Source: an uncultured Oscillospiraceae bacterium
GTDB taxonomy: Bacteria; Bacillota; Clostridia; Oscillospirales; Oscillospiraceae
NCBI GenBank assembly: GCA_900757415.1
Contig: CAAENU010000048.1
Span: forward strand, 42,373-106,372
Direction: 5' to 3'
Length of the DNA stretch: 64,000 nucleotides
Below are positions 41,210-49,691 of this stretch, in pieces. The number at the start of each line of letters is the position of its first letter. The first letter of the stretch is position 1. Position numbers and translations under genes: made by a program. Below the pieces are notes generated by a model, which was not told the DNA's origin, ran no database searches, and was given only the letters and a program-made list of their open reading frames with translations.

Positions 41210-42349
41210 ATGGCATCCCAGATTACCAACTATAAATGCCCGGCCTGCACGGGGCCGCTCCACTTTGTGGGGGCCTCCGGCAAGCTGGAGTGCGACTTCT
41301 GCGGCAGCAAATATGATGTGGCGGAGATCGAAGCGCTGTATGCCGACAAGGAGGCTAAGGCTGCGGAAGCCACGGAGCGGGTCAATGACAAGGCGGAACA
41401 GAATCGCCGGAAGATGGCGGATATGGAAGCGGAGGGATGGGATACCTCGTCCCTGAACAGCGACTGGGGGGCGGAGGCCGACGGCATGAAGGCCTACAAC
41501 TGCCCCAGCTGCGGTGCGGAGCTGATCTGCGACGCCTCCACCGCCGCCACTTCCTGCCCCTACTGCGGCAATCCCACCGTGGTGCCGGGCCAGTTCAGCG
41601 GTGCGCTGAAGCCTGACTATGTCCTGCCGTTCAAGCTCAGCAAGGATGATGCTGTCGCGGCACTGAAAAAACACTACAAAGGAAAGCCTTTCCTGCCCAA
41701 GGCTTTCACCAAGGAAAACCACATTCAGGAGATTCAGGGTGTGTACGTTCCTTTCTGGATGTTTGACGGCATGGCGGAGGGTACTGCGGAGTATGAGGGT
41801 CTTATCAGCCGCAGCTTTGAGTCCGGCGATGAGGAGGTCACCCAGACTGACCACTATGAGGTGCGCCGGGGCGGCAGCATCGCATTTGAAAAGGTACCGG
41901 TGGACGCCTCCAGCAAGATGCCAGACGACCATATGGATTCCATCGAACCCTATGACTATAAGGATCTTAAGCCTTTTTCCACCGCGTACCTGCCGGGTTT
42001 TCTGGCGGATAAGTATGATGTCTCCGTGGCTGACAGTCAGGAGCGTGCCGATGGGAGGTGTGCCTCTTCGCTGGAAATGGCGCTGCGCCGCACGGCAGAT
42101 CAGTACGACAGCTGCATTCCGTTGAATCAGGATATCCGCCTGAAACGAGGTAAGGTGCACTACGCTCTGCTGCCGGTGTGGATGCTGCATACCAAGTGGA
42201 ACGGCAAGGATTTCCTCTTTGCCATGAACGGCCAGACCGGCAAGCTGGTGGGCGATCTGCCCACGGATATGGGCAGGTTCTGGAGTACATTCGCCGCCAT
42301 TGCCGCACCGGTTACCGCGCTGACAGCTTTGATCATGTGGCTGGCGTAA
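41210..42349 (+). CDS. ydjG: YdjG-like zinc-ribbon membrane protein
   Basis: The 379-residue protein has two N-terminal zinc sites: CPACTG/CDFCG (residues 9-36) and CPSCG/CPYCG (residues 98-121). A long soluble domain with VYVPFWMFDGMAEG follows, and one C-terminal helix (FAAIAAPVTALTALIMWLA) anchors it. This matches B. subtilis YdjG, which with YdjH recruits other stress proteins to the membrane. Often mislabelled as an RNA polymerase subunit because of the ribbons. Confidence 0.83.
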   Translation: MASQITNYKCPACTGPLHFVGASGKLECDFCGSKYDVAEIEALYADKEAKAAEATERVNDKAEQNRRKMADMEAEGWDTSSLNSDWGAEADGMKAYNCPSCGAELICDASTAATSCPYCGNPTVVPGQFSGALKPDYVLPFKLSKDDAVAALKKHYKGKPFLPKAFTKENHIQEIQGVYVPFWMFDGMAEGTAEYEGLISRSFESGDEEVTQTDHYEVRRGGSIAFEKVPVDASSKMPDDHMDSIEPYDYKDLKPFSTAYLPGFLADKYDVSVADSQERADGRCASSLEMALRRTADQYDSCIPLNQDIRLKRGKVHYALLPVWMLHTKWNGKDFLFAMNGQTGKLVGDLPTDMGRFWSTFAAIAAPVTALTALIMWLA

Positions 42350-42363
42350 AGGAGGGACGACGG

Positions 42364-43146
42364 ATGAAAAAGAGATTTCTGACCCTGTTTCTGGCGCTGC
42401 TGGCGGCGCTGGTGCTGGCTGTCCCTGCGTGGGCGCAGCAGCAGCCGGGCGATGCCTTTGTCTACGATACGGCCGGATTGCTGACAGATGACGACCGGTC
42501 GGCACTGGAGTCTATGGCCGACCAAATTTCCTGGCGTTATAATTGCGCGGTGTACATTGTCACAGTGGATGACTATGAGGTGTATGACAGCGATATTCAC
42601 TATGCCGCGGTGGCAATCTATGACGGCAATGATTTTGGCATCGGCGAGAACCGCGACGGTATCATGCTGCTGCTGAGCATGTATGACCGCAGCTATGACC
42701 TGTTCGTCCGGGACGGGGGTACGGCCCAGTACGCTGTCAGCGACTATGGCCGCAACCAGATGAAAGAGGTCTTTCTGGATAACTTCGCGGATGACGACTG
42801 GCGGGGCGGCTTTGAGGACTATCTCAATGCCTGCGCCGAGTATCTGGATCTGGCTGAGCAGGGTCAACCTGTGCAGAAGTCGTTTGGCAAGGTGATTTTA
42901 CCGGCGCTGGCGGTAGGCTGCGGCGTGGCGCTGATGATCTGCCTGATGCTGAAGGTCAAAATGAAGTCTGTTCGTAAGGGCGCGGAGGCGGATTCCTATG
43001 TTACCGCCGATGGACTGAATCTGGCAGAGCGGTATGACCGCTATACCCACACCACGGAGACCCGCCGAAAGATCTCTAATGACAGCGACAGCGGCAGCAG
43101 CGATCACTCCGGCGGCGGCGGATCCAGTACCAGCGGACATTTCTAA
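42364..43146 (+). CDS. ydjH: YdjH-like TPM domain protein
   Basis: The 260-residue protein has a signal sequence (LTLFLALLAALVLAVPAWA), an extracytoplasmic TPM domain (residues about 30-160, with VYDTAGLLTDDDRSALE and NRDGIMLLLSM), one transmembrane helix near 176-196 and a Ser/Gly-rich tail. TPM domains occur in phosphatase-like and photosystem repair proteins. Last gene of the operon, starting after AAGGAGGG. Confidence 0.85.
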   Translation: MKKRFLTLFLALLAALVLAVPAWAQQQPGDAFVYDTAGLLTDDDRSALESMADQISWRYNCAVYIVTVDDYEVYDSDIHYAAVAIYDGNDFGIGENRDGIMLLLSMYDRSYDLFVRDGGTAQYAVSDYGRNQMKEVFLDNFADDDWRGGFEDYLNACAEYLDLAEQGQPVQKSFGKVILPALAVGCGVALMICLMLKVKMKSVRKGAEADSYVTADGLNLAERYDRYTHTTETRRKISNDSDSGSSDHSGGGGSSTSGHF

Positions 43147-43162
43147 GAATACAGATTTACGG

Positions 43163-43197
43163 CAAAGAGGCGGAGACATTTTGTCTCCGCCTCTTTG
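43163..43197 (+). terminator. Stem-loop at the end of the ydj-like operon
   Basis: CAAAGAGGCGGAGACA and its exact complement form a 16-bp stem (43163-43178 with 43182-43197). The T run is only partial, inside the arm. Confidence 0.7.
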
Positions 43198-43263
43198 GCC
43201 TGCCCGCGTGCCAACGGTTTATGCGGTATACGGGGATATCTCGAAAAAAACAGAATAAAGGAC

Positions 43264-43292
43264 TTGCAAAAACTGGAAATCCATGGTATTAT
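43264..43292 (+). promoter_or_regulatory. Promoter of the thiamine salvage operon
   Basis: TTGCAA (43264-43269) and TATTAT (43287-43292) are 17 bases apart, directly before the riboswitch. Confidence 0.75.
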
Positions 43293-43302
43293 CGGTCTGT
43301 CA

Positions 43303-43390
43303 ACAGGGGAGCTCGCAGAAGCGGGCTGAGAGTGGGTTGTATTGCCCTGACCCTTTAACCTGATTTGGATAATGCCAACGTAGGGACATA
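43303..43390 (+). ncRNA. TPP riboswitch (THI element)
   Basis: The aptamer shows the conserved blocks GGGGAGCTCGC, GGGCTGAGAGTGGG, GACCCTTTAACCTGAT and AATGCCAACGTAGGGA in order. Thiamine pyrophosphate binding would let the downstream terminator at 43415-43450 form and switch off the thiM-cytX genes. Confidence 0.97.
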
Positions 43391-43414
43391 CCGTCGCGGC
43401 GCGTGAGAAACGTA

Positions 43415-43450
43415 ATGCGGATATGCTTTTATTGGCATATCCGCATTTTG
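43415..43450 (+). terminator. Riboswitch-controlled terminator
   Basis: ATGCGGATATGC (43415-43426) pairs with GCATATCCGCAT (43435-43446), followed by TTTTGTATTT. Confidence 0.9.
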
Positions 43451-43471
43451 TATTTGCAAGGAGTGTTTTTT

Positions 43472-44293
43472 ATGCTGGGAACTTGTCTGGATCAAGTGCG
43501 CAAGACCGTGCCGCTGGTGCACAATATCACCAATTATGTGACTGTCAACGATGTGGCCAATATTCTGTTGGCCTGCGGCGGAAGTCCGATTATGAGCGAT
43601 GAACCGGAGGATGTGGAGGATATTACCACCATCTGCGGGGGACTGAACATCAATATCGGCACCCTGAATCAGCGCAGCATTGAGGGTATGTTCCGCGCCG
43701 GGAAAAAGGCGGCGGAGCTGGGCCACACGCTGCTGCTGGATCCCGTGGGGGCGGGTGCTTCCGTGCTGCGCACCAACACCGCGGTGGAACTGATGAAGGA
43801 GCTGCCTTTTACCGTGATTCGTGGCAACATTTCCGAAATCAAGACGCTGGCACTGGGCAGCGGCACCACCAAGGGCGTGGACGCCGATGTGGCCGATGCG
43901 GTGACGGAGGCCAATCTGGATGCGGCAGTAGCGTTTGTGAAGGAGTTTGCCCGCAAGAGCCATGCCATTGTGGCGGTTACCGGCGCAATTGATCTGGTCA
44001 GCGACGGCGAGCGCTGCTATGTGATTCGCAACGGCCGGGCGGAAATGGGAAAGATCACCGGTACCGGCTGCCAGCTGTCCGGCATGATGACGGCTTTTGT
44101 GGTAGCAAACCAGGAGCGCAGGCTGGAGGCTGCGGCTGCGGCGGTGTGTGCCATGGGACTGGCCGGTGAGATCGGCTGGAGCCATATGGCGCCGGGCGAC
44201 GGCAACTCCACCTACCGCAACCGTATTATCGACGCCATCTACAATATGGATGGGGCGGCGCTGGAGAAAGGAGCCAGGTATGAAGTGCGCTGA
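43472..44293 (+). CDS. thiM: Hydroxyethylthiazole kinase
   Basis: ThiM phosphorylates the thiazole alcohol THZ for thiamine salvage. The 273-residue ribokinase-like protein shows PLVHNITNYVTVNDVAN at the start, DPVGAGAS mid-way and the anion-hole motif ITGTGCQLSGM with the catalytic Cys. Start at 43472 after AAGGAG. First gene after the riboswitch. Confidence 0.96.
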   Translation: MLGTCLDQVRKTVPLVHNITNYVTVNDVANILLACGGSPIMSDEPEDVEDITTICGGLNINIGTLNQRSIEGMFRAGKKAAELGHTLLLDPVGAGASVLRTNTAVELMKELPFTVIRGNISEIKTLALGSGTTKGVDADVADAVTEANLDAAVAFVKEFARKSHAIVAVTGAIDLVSDGERCYVIRNGRAEMGKITGTGCQLSGMMTAFVVANQERRLEAAAAAVCAMGLAGEIGWSHMAPGDGNSTYRNRIIDAIYNMDGAALEKGARYEVR

Positions 44294-44921
44294 AAAGGAT
44301 CTGCTGCTTTATGCGGTGACGGATCGGCATTGGCTGAATAACCGCACGCTGACCGATGTGGTGCGTGAGAGCCTTGAGGGCGGCGTGACCATGCTGCAGC
44401 TGCGGGAAAAGACGCTGGCAGAGCCGGCTTTTCTGGCGGAAGCAAAGGAACTGCAGGCACTGTGCCGTGAGTATCACGTGCCGTTTATTGTCAACGACAA
44501 TGTGGATATCGCGCTGGCAATGGATGCCGACGGCGTTCATGTGGGGCAGAGCGACATGGAGGCACTGGATGTTCGTGCCAAGCTGGGGCCTGGCAAGATC
44601 GTTGGCGTATCGGCACAGACCGTGGAGCAGGCGCTGCTGGCGGAAAAGCACGGCGCGGATTATCTGGGGGTGGGCGCAGTGTTTCCCACCGGGTCCAAGG
44701 ATGATGCGGATGATGTATCCTATGACACACTGAAAGCCATTTGTCAGGCTGTGTCCATCCCAGTGGTGGCCATTGGCGGCATCAGCCGCGACAATGTGGC
44801 ACGGTTGGCGGACAGCGGTATCTGCGGCGTGGCGGTGATCAGCGCGATCTATGGCGCACCGGATATCAGGGCCGCTGCACAGGAGCTGAAGGCCGCTACA
44901 GAGAGGATGCTGAAAGCATGA
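44280..44921 (+). CDS. thiE: Thiamine-phosphate synthase
   Basis: ThiE joins HMP pyrophosphate and thiazole phosphate to thiamine phosphate. The 213-residue TIM barrel has LQLREK, NDNVDIALAMDADGVHVGQSD, YLGVGAVFPTGSKDDA and VAIGGISRDNV, all signature segments. It overlaps thiM by 14 bases and the next gene by ATGA. Confidence 0.96.
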   Translation: MKCAEKDLLLYAVTDRHWLNNRTLTDVVRESLEGGVTMLQLREKTLAEPAFLAEAKELQALCREYHVPFIVNDNVDIALAMDADGVHVGQSDMEALDVRAKLGPGKIVGVSAQTVEQALLAEKHGADYLGVGAVFPTGSKDDADDVSYDTLKAICQAVSIPVVAIGGISRDNVARLADSGICGVAVISAIYGAPDIRAAAQELKAATERMLKA

Positions 44922-45580
44922 TCCGGGGTGCGATATTTGATCTGGACGGTGTACTGCTGGATTCCATGGCCATCTGGAATGATCTGGGGGCACGGTATTT
45001 GCGCAGACAGGGCATTGCACCGGAAGCGGGCCTGAATGCCATTCTGTTTTCCATGAGTATGGAGCAGGGGGCGGCCTATCTCAAAGGGCATTATCCGCTG
45101 AACGGAAGCGAGGCGGAGATTCTGAATGGGATACAGGATATGCTGCGGGATTTTTATTATGACGAGGTTCCGGCCAAGGCGGGCGCCGGGGAGACGCTGG
45201 CACTGCTGCAGGGCCATGGCATTCCCATGGCGGCGGCGACATCCAGTCCCCGCGGACATGTAACGCATGCACTGGACCGGCTGGGACTGCTGCCCTATAT
45301 CAGCACGATCTTTACCACCGGCGAGGTGGGGAGGAGCAAGCATGAGCCGGATATTTATCATCTGGCGGCACAGGCGCTCCATACGGTACCGGCGGAGACG
45401 CTGGTATTCGAGGATTCCCTCTATGCCCTGCGCACCGCCAAGGCGGCGGGTTACCGCACGGTGGGATTGTATGATGCCGACGGCGAAGCGGATCAGGAGG
45501 GACTGCAGACGGCGGCGGAGATCTATCTTATGACGCTGCAGGATTTCCCTGCCGCGTGGGAGCGGCTGAACCGGACGTGA
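44918..45580 (+). CDS. HAD phosphatase embedded in the thiamine operon
   Basis: The 220-residue subfamily IA protein has FDLDGVLLDS at residues 7-16, AATSSPRGHV, the Lys in SKHEPDIYHLAA and VFEDSLYALRTAKAAG. It is coupled to thiE by a 4-base overlap, so a thiamine-related substrate is likely, such as thiamine phosphate, HMP phosphate or a damaged intermediate. Beta-phosphoglucomutase-like activity cannot be excluded. Confidence 0.87.
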   Translation: MIRGAIFDLDGVLLDSMAIWNDLGARYLRRQGIAPEAGLNAILFSMSMEQGAAYLKGHYPLNGSEAEILNGIQDMLRDFYYDEVPAKAGAGETLALLQGHGIPMAAATSSPRGHVTHALDRLGLLPYISTIFTTGEVGRSKHEPDIYHLAAQALHTVPAETLVFEDSLYALRTAKAAGYRTVGLYDADGEADQEGLQTAAEIYLMTLQDFPAAWERLNRT

Positions 45581-45739
45581 GGAGCCGCGGGATATTCAAA
45601 GAACACTGTCTGCGGACGGAATAAAAATAAATTGCTGCAAAGGGCCGTGCCTTTTGCGTGATTGAGCGGTGCATTGGGGGCACCACCTTGCATCGCGATA
45701 GAAAACTGTGCTGTAAAAAAGAGAAAGGAAGTATTACCC

Positions 45740-46537
45740 ATGAAAACAGCATTGACCATTGCTGGAAGCGATTCCAGCGGAGGCGCCGGTATCCAGGCAG
45801 ATATCAAGACCATGACCGCCAACGGCGTTTACGCCAGCTGCGCGGTCACGGCGCTGACTGCCCAAAACACCACCGGCGTCACAGACATTCTGGAGTCCAC
45901 GCCCCACTTTTTGGGAGAGCAGCTGGACGCGGTCTTTACGGACATTTTCCCCGATGCGGTGAAGATCGGCATGGTCTCCTCCGCGGCGTTGATCACAGTG
46001 ATCGCGGACAGGCTCCGCCGGTACAGCGCCAAGCATATCGTGGTGGATCCCGTGATGGTGGCCACCTCCGGGGCAAAGCTCCTGCAGGACGACGCCGTGT
46101 CGGCTCTGACGGAAGAGTTGCTGCCGCTGGCGGAGGTGCTGACTCCCAACATCCCGGAGGCGGAGATCCTTGCCGGCATGACCATCACCGATGCTGCGGG
46201 AATGGAGGCCGCCGCCCGCGCGATTCATGACAAATACGGCTGCGCCGTTCTGTGCAAAGGCGGCCATCAGGTGAATGACGCAGATGATCTGCTGTGGCGT
46301 GATGGAGGCGAAAAGTGGTTCCGCGGCAAGCGCATTGACAATCCCAATACCCACGGCACCGGATGCACGCTGTCCAGCGCCATTGCCTCCAATCTGGCGA
46401 AAGGCTATGATCTGGACACGGCGGTGGAACGTGCCAAGGCCTACATTTCCGGGGCACTGGCGGCCATGCTGGATCTGGGAAAAGGCTCCGGCCCCATGAA
46501 CCATATGTTTGCGATGAAAGGAGAGTTTGCGGAATGA
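45740..46537 (+). CDS. thiD: Hydroxymethylpyrimidine/phosphomethylpyrimidine kinase
   Basis: ThiD phosphorylates HMP twice to HMP pyrophosphate. The 265-residue protein begins TALTIAGSDSSGGAGIQAD, the family signature, and ends with NTHGTGCTLSSAIASNLA, holding the catalytic Cys/Asp region. Start at 45740 after GAAAGGAAG. The 159-base gap before it is longer than others in the operon, but I see no terminator there. Confidence 0.96.
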   Translation: MKTALTIAGSDSSGGAGIQADIKTMTANGVYASCAVTALTAQNTTGVTDILESTPHFLGEQLDAVFTDIFPDAVKIGMVSSAALITVIADRLRRYSAKHIVVDPVMVATSGAKLLQDDAVSALTEELLPLAEVLTPNIPEAEILAGMTITDAAGMEAAARAIHDKYGCAVLCKGGHQVNDADDLLWRDGGEKWFRGKRIDNPNTHGTGCTLSSAIASNLAKGYDLDTAVERAKAYISGALAAMLDLGKGSGPMNHMFAMKGEFAE

Positions 46538-47700
46538 AAAAGACATCAACCTTTCAGAATGCCCTGATCTGGTTCGGGGCAGGTGTTTCACTGGCAGAGA
46601 TCCTGACCGGAACGGCTTTCGCGCCGCTGGGCATGGCTAAGGGGCTGCTGGCGATCCTGATCGGTCATGTGATCGGCTGCGGGATGATGCTGCTGGCGGG
46701 TCTGATCGGCGGCCGCACCGGCCGCAGCGCCATGGAAACGGTGAAAATGAGCTTCGGACAGAAGGGCGGACTGCTGTTTGCGCTGCTGAACGTTTTGCAG
46801 CTGGTGGGTTGGACGGCTATTATGATCTATGACGGCGCGCTGGCCATCGGGGGTATTTTTGACATTGGACGCTGGGTCTGGTGCCTGGTCATCGGCGGAC
46901 TGATCGTGCTGTGGATCGTGGTGGGCATCACGGATCTGGGATGGATCAACAAGGTGACTATGGCGGCGCTGTTTGTGCTGACACTGGTGCTGTGCAAGGT
47001 GATCTTCTTCTCCGGCAGCGCCATGGCAGCGCCAGACGGCGAGGGGATGAGCTTCGGCGCGGCAGTGGAGCTGGCGGTGGCCATGCCGCTTTCGTGGCTG
47101 CCGCTGATCAGCGACTATACCCGTGAAGCGGAGAAGCCTTTCCGGGCCACAGTGGTCAGCGTGGTGACCTATGGCCTGGTATCCTGCTGGATGTATGTGA
47201 TCGGCATGGGCGCGGCTATTTTTACCGGGGAATATGATATTGCCGTGATTATGGTCAAAGCAGGCCTTGGTATTGCCGCGCTGGTGATTCTGGTTTTTTC
47301 CACCGTGACCACCACGTTTCTGGACGCATGGTCGGCCGGTATCTCCGCAGAGTCCCTGTCCGGTAAGATCAACGGCAAAAAGACTGCCATTGCCGTGACA
47401 GTGATCGGCGTGGCCGGGGCGATCATTTTTCCCATGGACGATATTACCAACTTCCTGTACCTGATCGGCTCGGTGTTTGCACCGATGATCGCCGTGCAGA
47501 TCGCAGATCATTTCCTGCTGAAGCGGGATCGGTTTGCCGTGGTGGCGGACGGCCGGAACCTTGTAATCTGGCTGATCGGGTTTGTCGCTTATCGGCTGCT
47601 GATGGGCGTGGATACCCCGGTTGGTTACACATTGCCGGATATGCTGCTGACAGTGGCGCTGTGCATGATCGCGGAAAAGGTACATCCCACGGCCAAGTAA
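46534..47700 (+). CDS. cytX: Putative hydroxymethylpyrimidine transporter CytX
   Basis: The 388-residue, 12-helix protein belongs to the nucleobase:cation symporter 1 family, CytX branch, usually found with thiamine genes. WFGAGVSLAEILTGTAFAPLG and PLSWLPLISDYTREAEKPF are typical. It should import HMP for ThiD. Overlaps thiD by ATGA and closes the operon. Confidence 0.92.
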   Translation: MKKTSTFQNALIWFGAGVSLAEILTGTAFAPLGMAKGLLAILIGHVIGCGMMLLAGLIGGRTGRSAMETVKMSFGQKGGLLFALLNVLQLVGWTAIMIYDGALAIGGIFDIGRWVWCLVIGGLIVLWIVVGITDLGWINKVTMAALFVLTLVLCKVIFFSGSAMAAPDGEGMSFGAAVELAVAMPLSWLPLISDYTREAEKPFRATVVSVVTYGLVSCWMYVIGMGAAIFTGEYDIAVIMVKAGLGIAALVILVFSTVTTTFLDAWSAGISAESLSGKINGKKTAIAVTVIGVAGAIIFPMDDITNFLYLIGSVFAPMIAVQIADHFLLKRDRFAVVADGRNLVIWLIGFVAYRLLMGVDTPVGYTLPDMLLTVALCMIAEKVHPTAK

Positions 47701-47723
47701 ACATGGGATATATCTGAATCCTG

Positions 47724-47810
47724 TTGACAAAGAGGAGTAAGACTGTGTATAGTAAGAGACAAGGTTGTCTCTGTTATCAGATAGACCGGCCCCAAATGGG
47801 CCGGTCTATC
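47724..47810 (+). promoter_or_regulatory. Promoter and leader hairpin of the HAD gene
   Basis: TTGACA (47724-47729) and TATAGT (47748-47753) are 18 bases apart. The leader contains a perfect 13-bp stem (47780-47792 with 47798-47810) without a T run, so it may stabilise the mRNA or be the end of the cytX message. Confidence 0.6.
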
Positions 47811-47874
47811 GTTATGGCGGGCAAGATGGAATGCACGGCGCGGCAGCGCGGCGGATACGGAAGGAGCACATTGC

Positions 47875-48585
47875 ATGAAGCTGACAACGGTTTTGTTTGA
47901 TTTGGATGGGACGCTGCTGCCCATGGATAATGACGCATTTACAAAGGGGTACTTTAAACTGCTGGCGGCCAAGATGGCACCTTATGGCTATGAGCCGCAG
48001 CAGCTGGTAGATGCGGTGTGGGCCGGAACGGCGGCCATGGTAAAAAATGACGGCACACGCAGCAATGAGGCGGCGTTCTGGGATACGTTTGACAGGATCT
48101 ACCCCGGAAAGGGATTGGCGGACAAACCCATATTCCAGTCCTTCTATGAAGATGAGTTCCAAAAGGCGCGGGTCATTTGCGGCTGCGACCCCATGGCGGC
48201 GGAGACGATTCGACGGCTGAAGAAGCGCGGCATGCGTGTGGCACTGGCCACCAACCCCATTTTCCCTGCTGTGGCAACCGAAAGCCGCATCGGCTGGGCA
48301 GGCCTTGATCCGAAAGCATTTGAGCTTTACACTAACTATGAAAACACAGGATATTGCAAGCCGAATCCGGAGTATTATCGGGATGTGATCCGGCGGCTGG
48401 GCGTAAGTGCGGAGGAATGCCTGATGGTAGGCAACGATGTGACGGAGGATATGGTAGCCAGAAAGCTTGGTATGCGGGTATTCCTGCTGACCGACTGGAT
48501 GATCAACCGCGGTGGTGAGGACATCGATCAGTTCCCTCACGGCGGCTTTGCGCAGCTGCTGGATTATCTTGACAGTGTGGTGTGA
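47875..48585 (+). CDS. HAD family hydrolase
   Basis: The 236-residue protein has FDLDGTLLPMDNDAF at residues 8-22, LATNPIFP as motif II, a Lys in CKPNPEYYRDVI and VGNDVTEDMVARKLGM as motif IV. The insertion after motif I and the ending MINRGGEDIDQFPHGGF mark a Firmicutes-specific HAD group of unknown substrate. Monocistronic, with its own promoter and a terminator. Confidence 0.87.
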   Translation: MKLTTVLFDLDGTLLPMDNDAFTKGYFKLLAAKMAPYGYEPQQLVDAVWAGTAAMVKNDGTRSNEAAFWDTFDRIYPGKGLADKPIFQSFYEDEFQKARVICGCDPMAAETIRRLKKRGMRVALATNPIFPAVATESRIGWAGLDPKAFELYTNYENTGYCKPNPEYYRDVIRRLGVSAEECLMVGNDVTEDMVARKLGMRVFLLTDWMINRGGEDIDQFPHGGFAQLLDYLDSVV

Positions 48586-48638
48586 GGAACCGGGTTTTCT
48601 TTTGACGCGATATTATACGTCTTTGGAAAAAGACAGTT

Positions 48639-48688
48639 AAAAGCACTTCCTAACATCTACGGAACCGGGATGTCGGAAAGTGCTTTTT
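48639..48688. terminator. Terminator after the HAD gene
   Basis: AAAAGCACTT (48639-48648) pairs with AAGTGCTTTT (48678-48687); ACATC/GATGT pair inside. A T run follows on the plus strand. Confidence 0.8.
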
Positions 48689-48738
48689 CGTATGTGGAGC
48701 TGGAGCGGCGGCAAAGAGAGCTTTTCTGCGCTCTGCAG

Positions 48739-48960
48739 TCAGCGCTCCTTCGCCCGCTGGCGGATGCACAGGGCATAGCAGACGCAGCGAATAGCCGCAA
48801 AGCTCACCAATACCGGAGACAAAACCAATGGTGGCTGCCGATGCGCCGGTAAGGTTCAGATACTCGCCGAGGATGTTTCTGGCCCCTTCGTGGGTCATAT
48901 CAGAAAAATGCCCAGCGGCGTGATAAATGCCATCGCGCCGCTGAGCTGCTTTTTTGTGTT
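48739..48960 (-). pseudogene. Internally deleted MFS transporter remnant
   Basis: Reading down the minus strand, the first piece KKQLSGAMAFITPLGIFLI runs into a stop. A shifted frame continues with MTHEGARNILGEYLNLTG and FVSGIGELCGYSLRLL. A third frame ends with YALCIRQRAKER and a stop. These are the N-terminal and C-terminal ends of a major facilitator type protein with the middle removed and at least one frameshift. No function is expected. Confidence 0.6.
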
Positions 48961-49130
48961 GTGGACAAGTGGATCGCCTCCGTGAATTGTTTTGGCGGCT
49001 GCTGCAGATAATCAGGGCGCTGTATCGGATACACCGGGTATGTCCGGCAAAGGAATACCTGACTGGCAGACGTGTTTGCCTTTGTCATTCGATGGTACTA
49101 TATGCGCAAAAGCGCCTTTGCATGAATTGA

Positions 49131-49159
49131 GTGACAAAAGCGAAGTTATGTGCTATACT
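49131..49159 (+). promoter_or_regulatory. Promoter of the 100-residue protein gene
   Basis: GTGACA (49131-49136) and TATACT (49154-49159) are 17 bases apart, and AAGGAGG precedes the ATG at 49189. Confidence 0.6.
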
Positions 49160-49188
49160 GCATGTATCAGAAGAAGGAGGCGGATAGA

Positions 49189-49491
49189 ATGCACATCAAC
49201 TGGTTCAAGGATCAGAATAACCTGATCTATATCAACGGTGAGACACAGCTTGCGGAGCTGGAGCGGACATTACATTTTCCCGGCCTGGCGGAAGCGGCCG
49301 ATGCGCTGCGACAGCATCCCACGGCGGAGGGCTTTACCATCAAGGGGCCAAAGCGCACCAGCGGACGGCTGTTTGTACCGGATCTGGCATTTGGACAGCA
49401 CATTGAGATGGGCGAAAATATTTTCTTCTATATGGGCGAAATGCAGGAATGCTATGTGATCTATTGGCCGGACGCACCGGTGGCGAAGTAA
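49189..49491 (+). CDS. 100-residue protein of unknown function
   Basis: The small soluble protein has no membrane segment or cysteine-pair motif. It alternates short strands and helices (WFKDQNNLIYINGET, then AEAADALRQHPTAEGFTIKG). Promoter, binding site and terminator frame it well, so it is real. I do not recognise the family. Confidence 0.7.
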   Translation: MHINWFKDQNNLIYINGETQLAELERTLHFPGLAEAADALRQHPTAEGFTIKGPKRTSGRLFVPDLAFGQHIEMGENIFFYMGEMQECYVIYWPDAPVAK

Positions 49492-49503
49492 ATATGCTGC
49501 CTG

Positions 49504-49540
49504 AAAAAAACTCCTTTGAGGTTTTCAAAGGAGTTTTTTA
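49504..49540 (+). terminator. Intrinsic terminator
   Basis: AAAAAACTCCTTTGA and its complement pair around a 5-base loop with a T run. Confidence 0.92.
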
Positions 49541-49691
49541 GTGCGGTTCTCCCCACCTGAAAAACGGAAAAGAGGGGTGTTTTTGTAAAAAAACTTGTGC
49601 AGGTGTCCGTATTTGAGAGATTGCCCCGTTTTATATAGTGATAGCACAGCCGGAAGATCTATGATATGATATAAATTCAGGGGGTGAGGGG

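Noticed and set aside
39244..41229. 661-codon minus frame opposite ydjI and the DUF5684 gene
   Set aside because: Shadow frame; the plus strand proteins have clear domains and binding sites.
41210..42349. RNA polymerase subunit or TFIIB-like factor
   Set aside because: Only the zinc ribbons resemble these; the long C-terminal part, the membrane helix and the operon fit YdjG.
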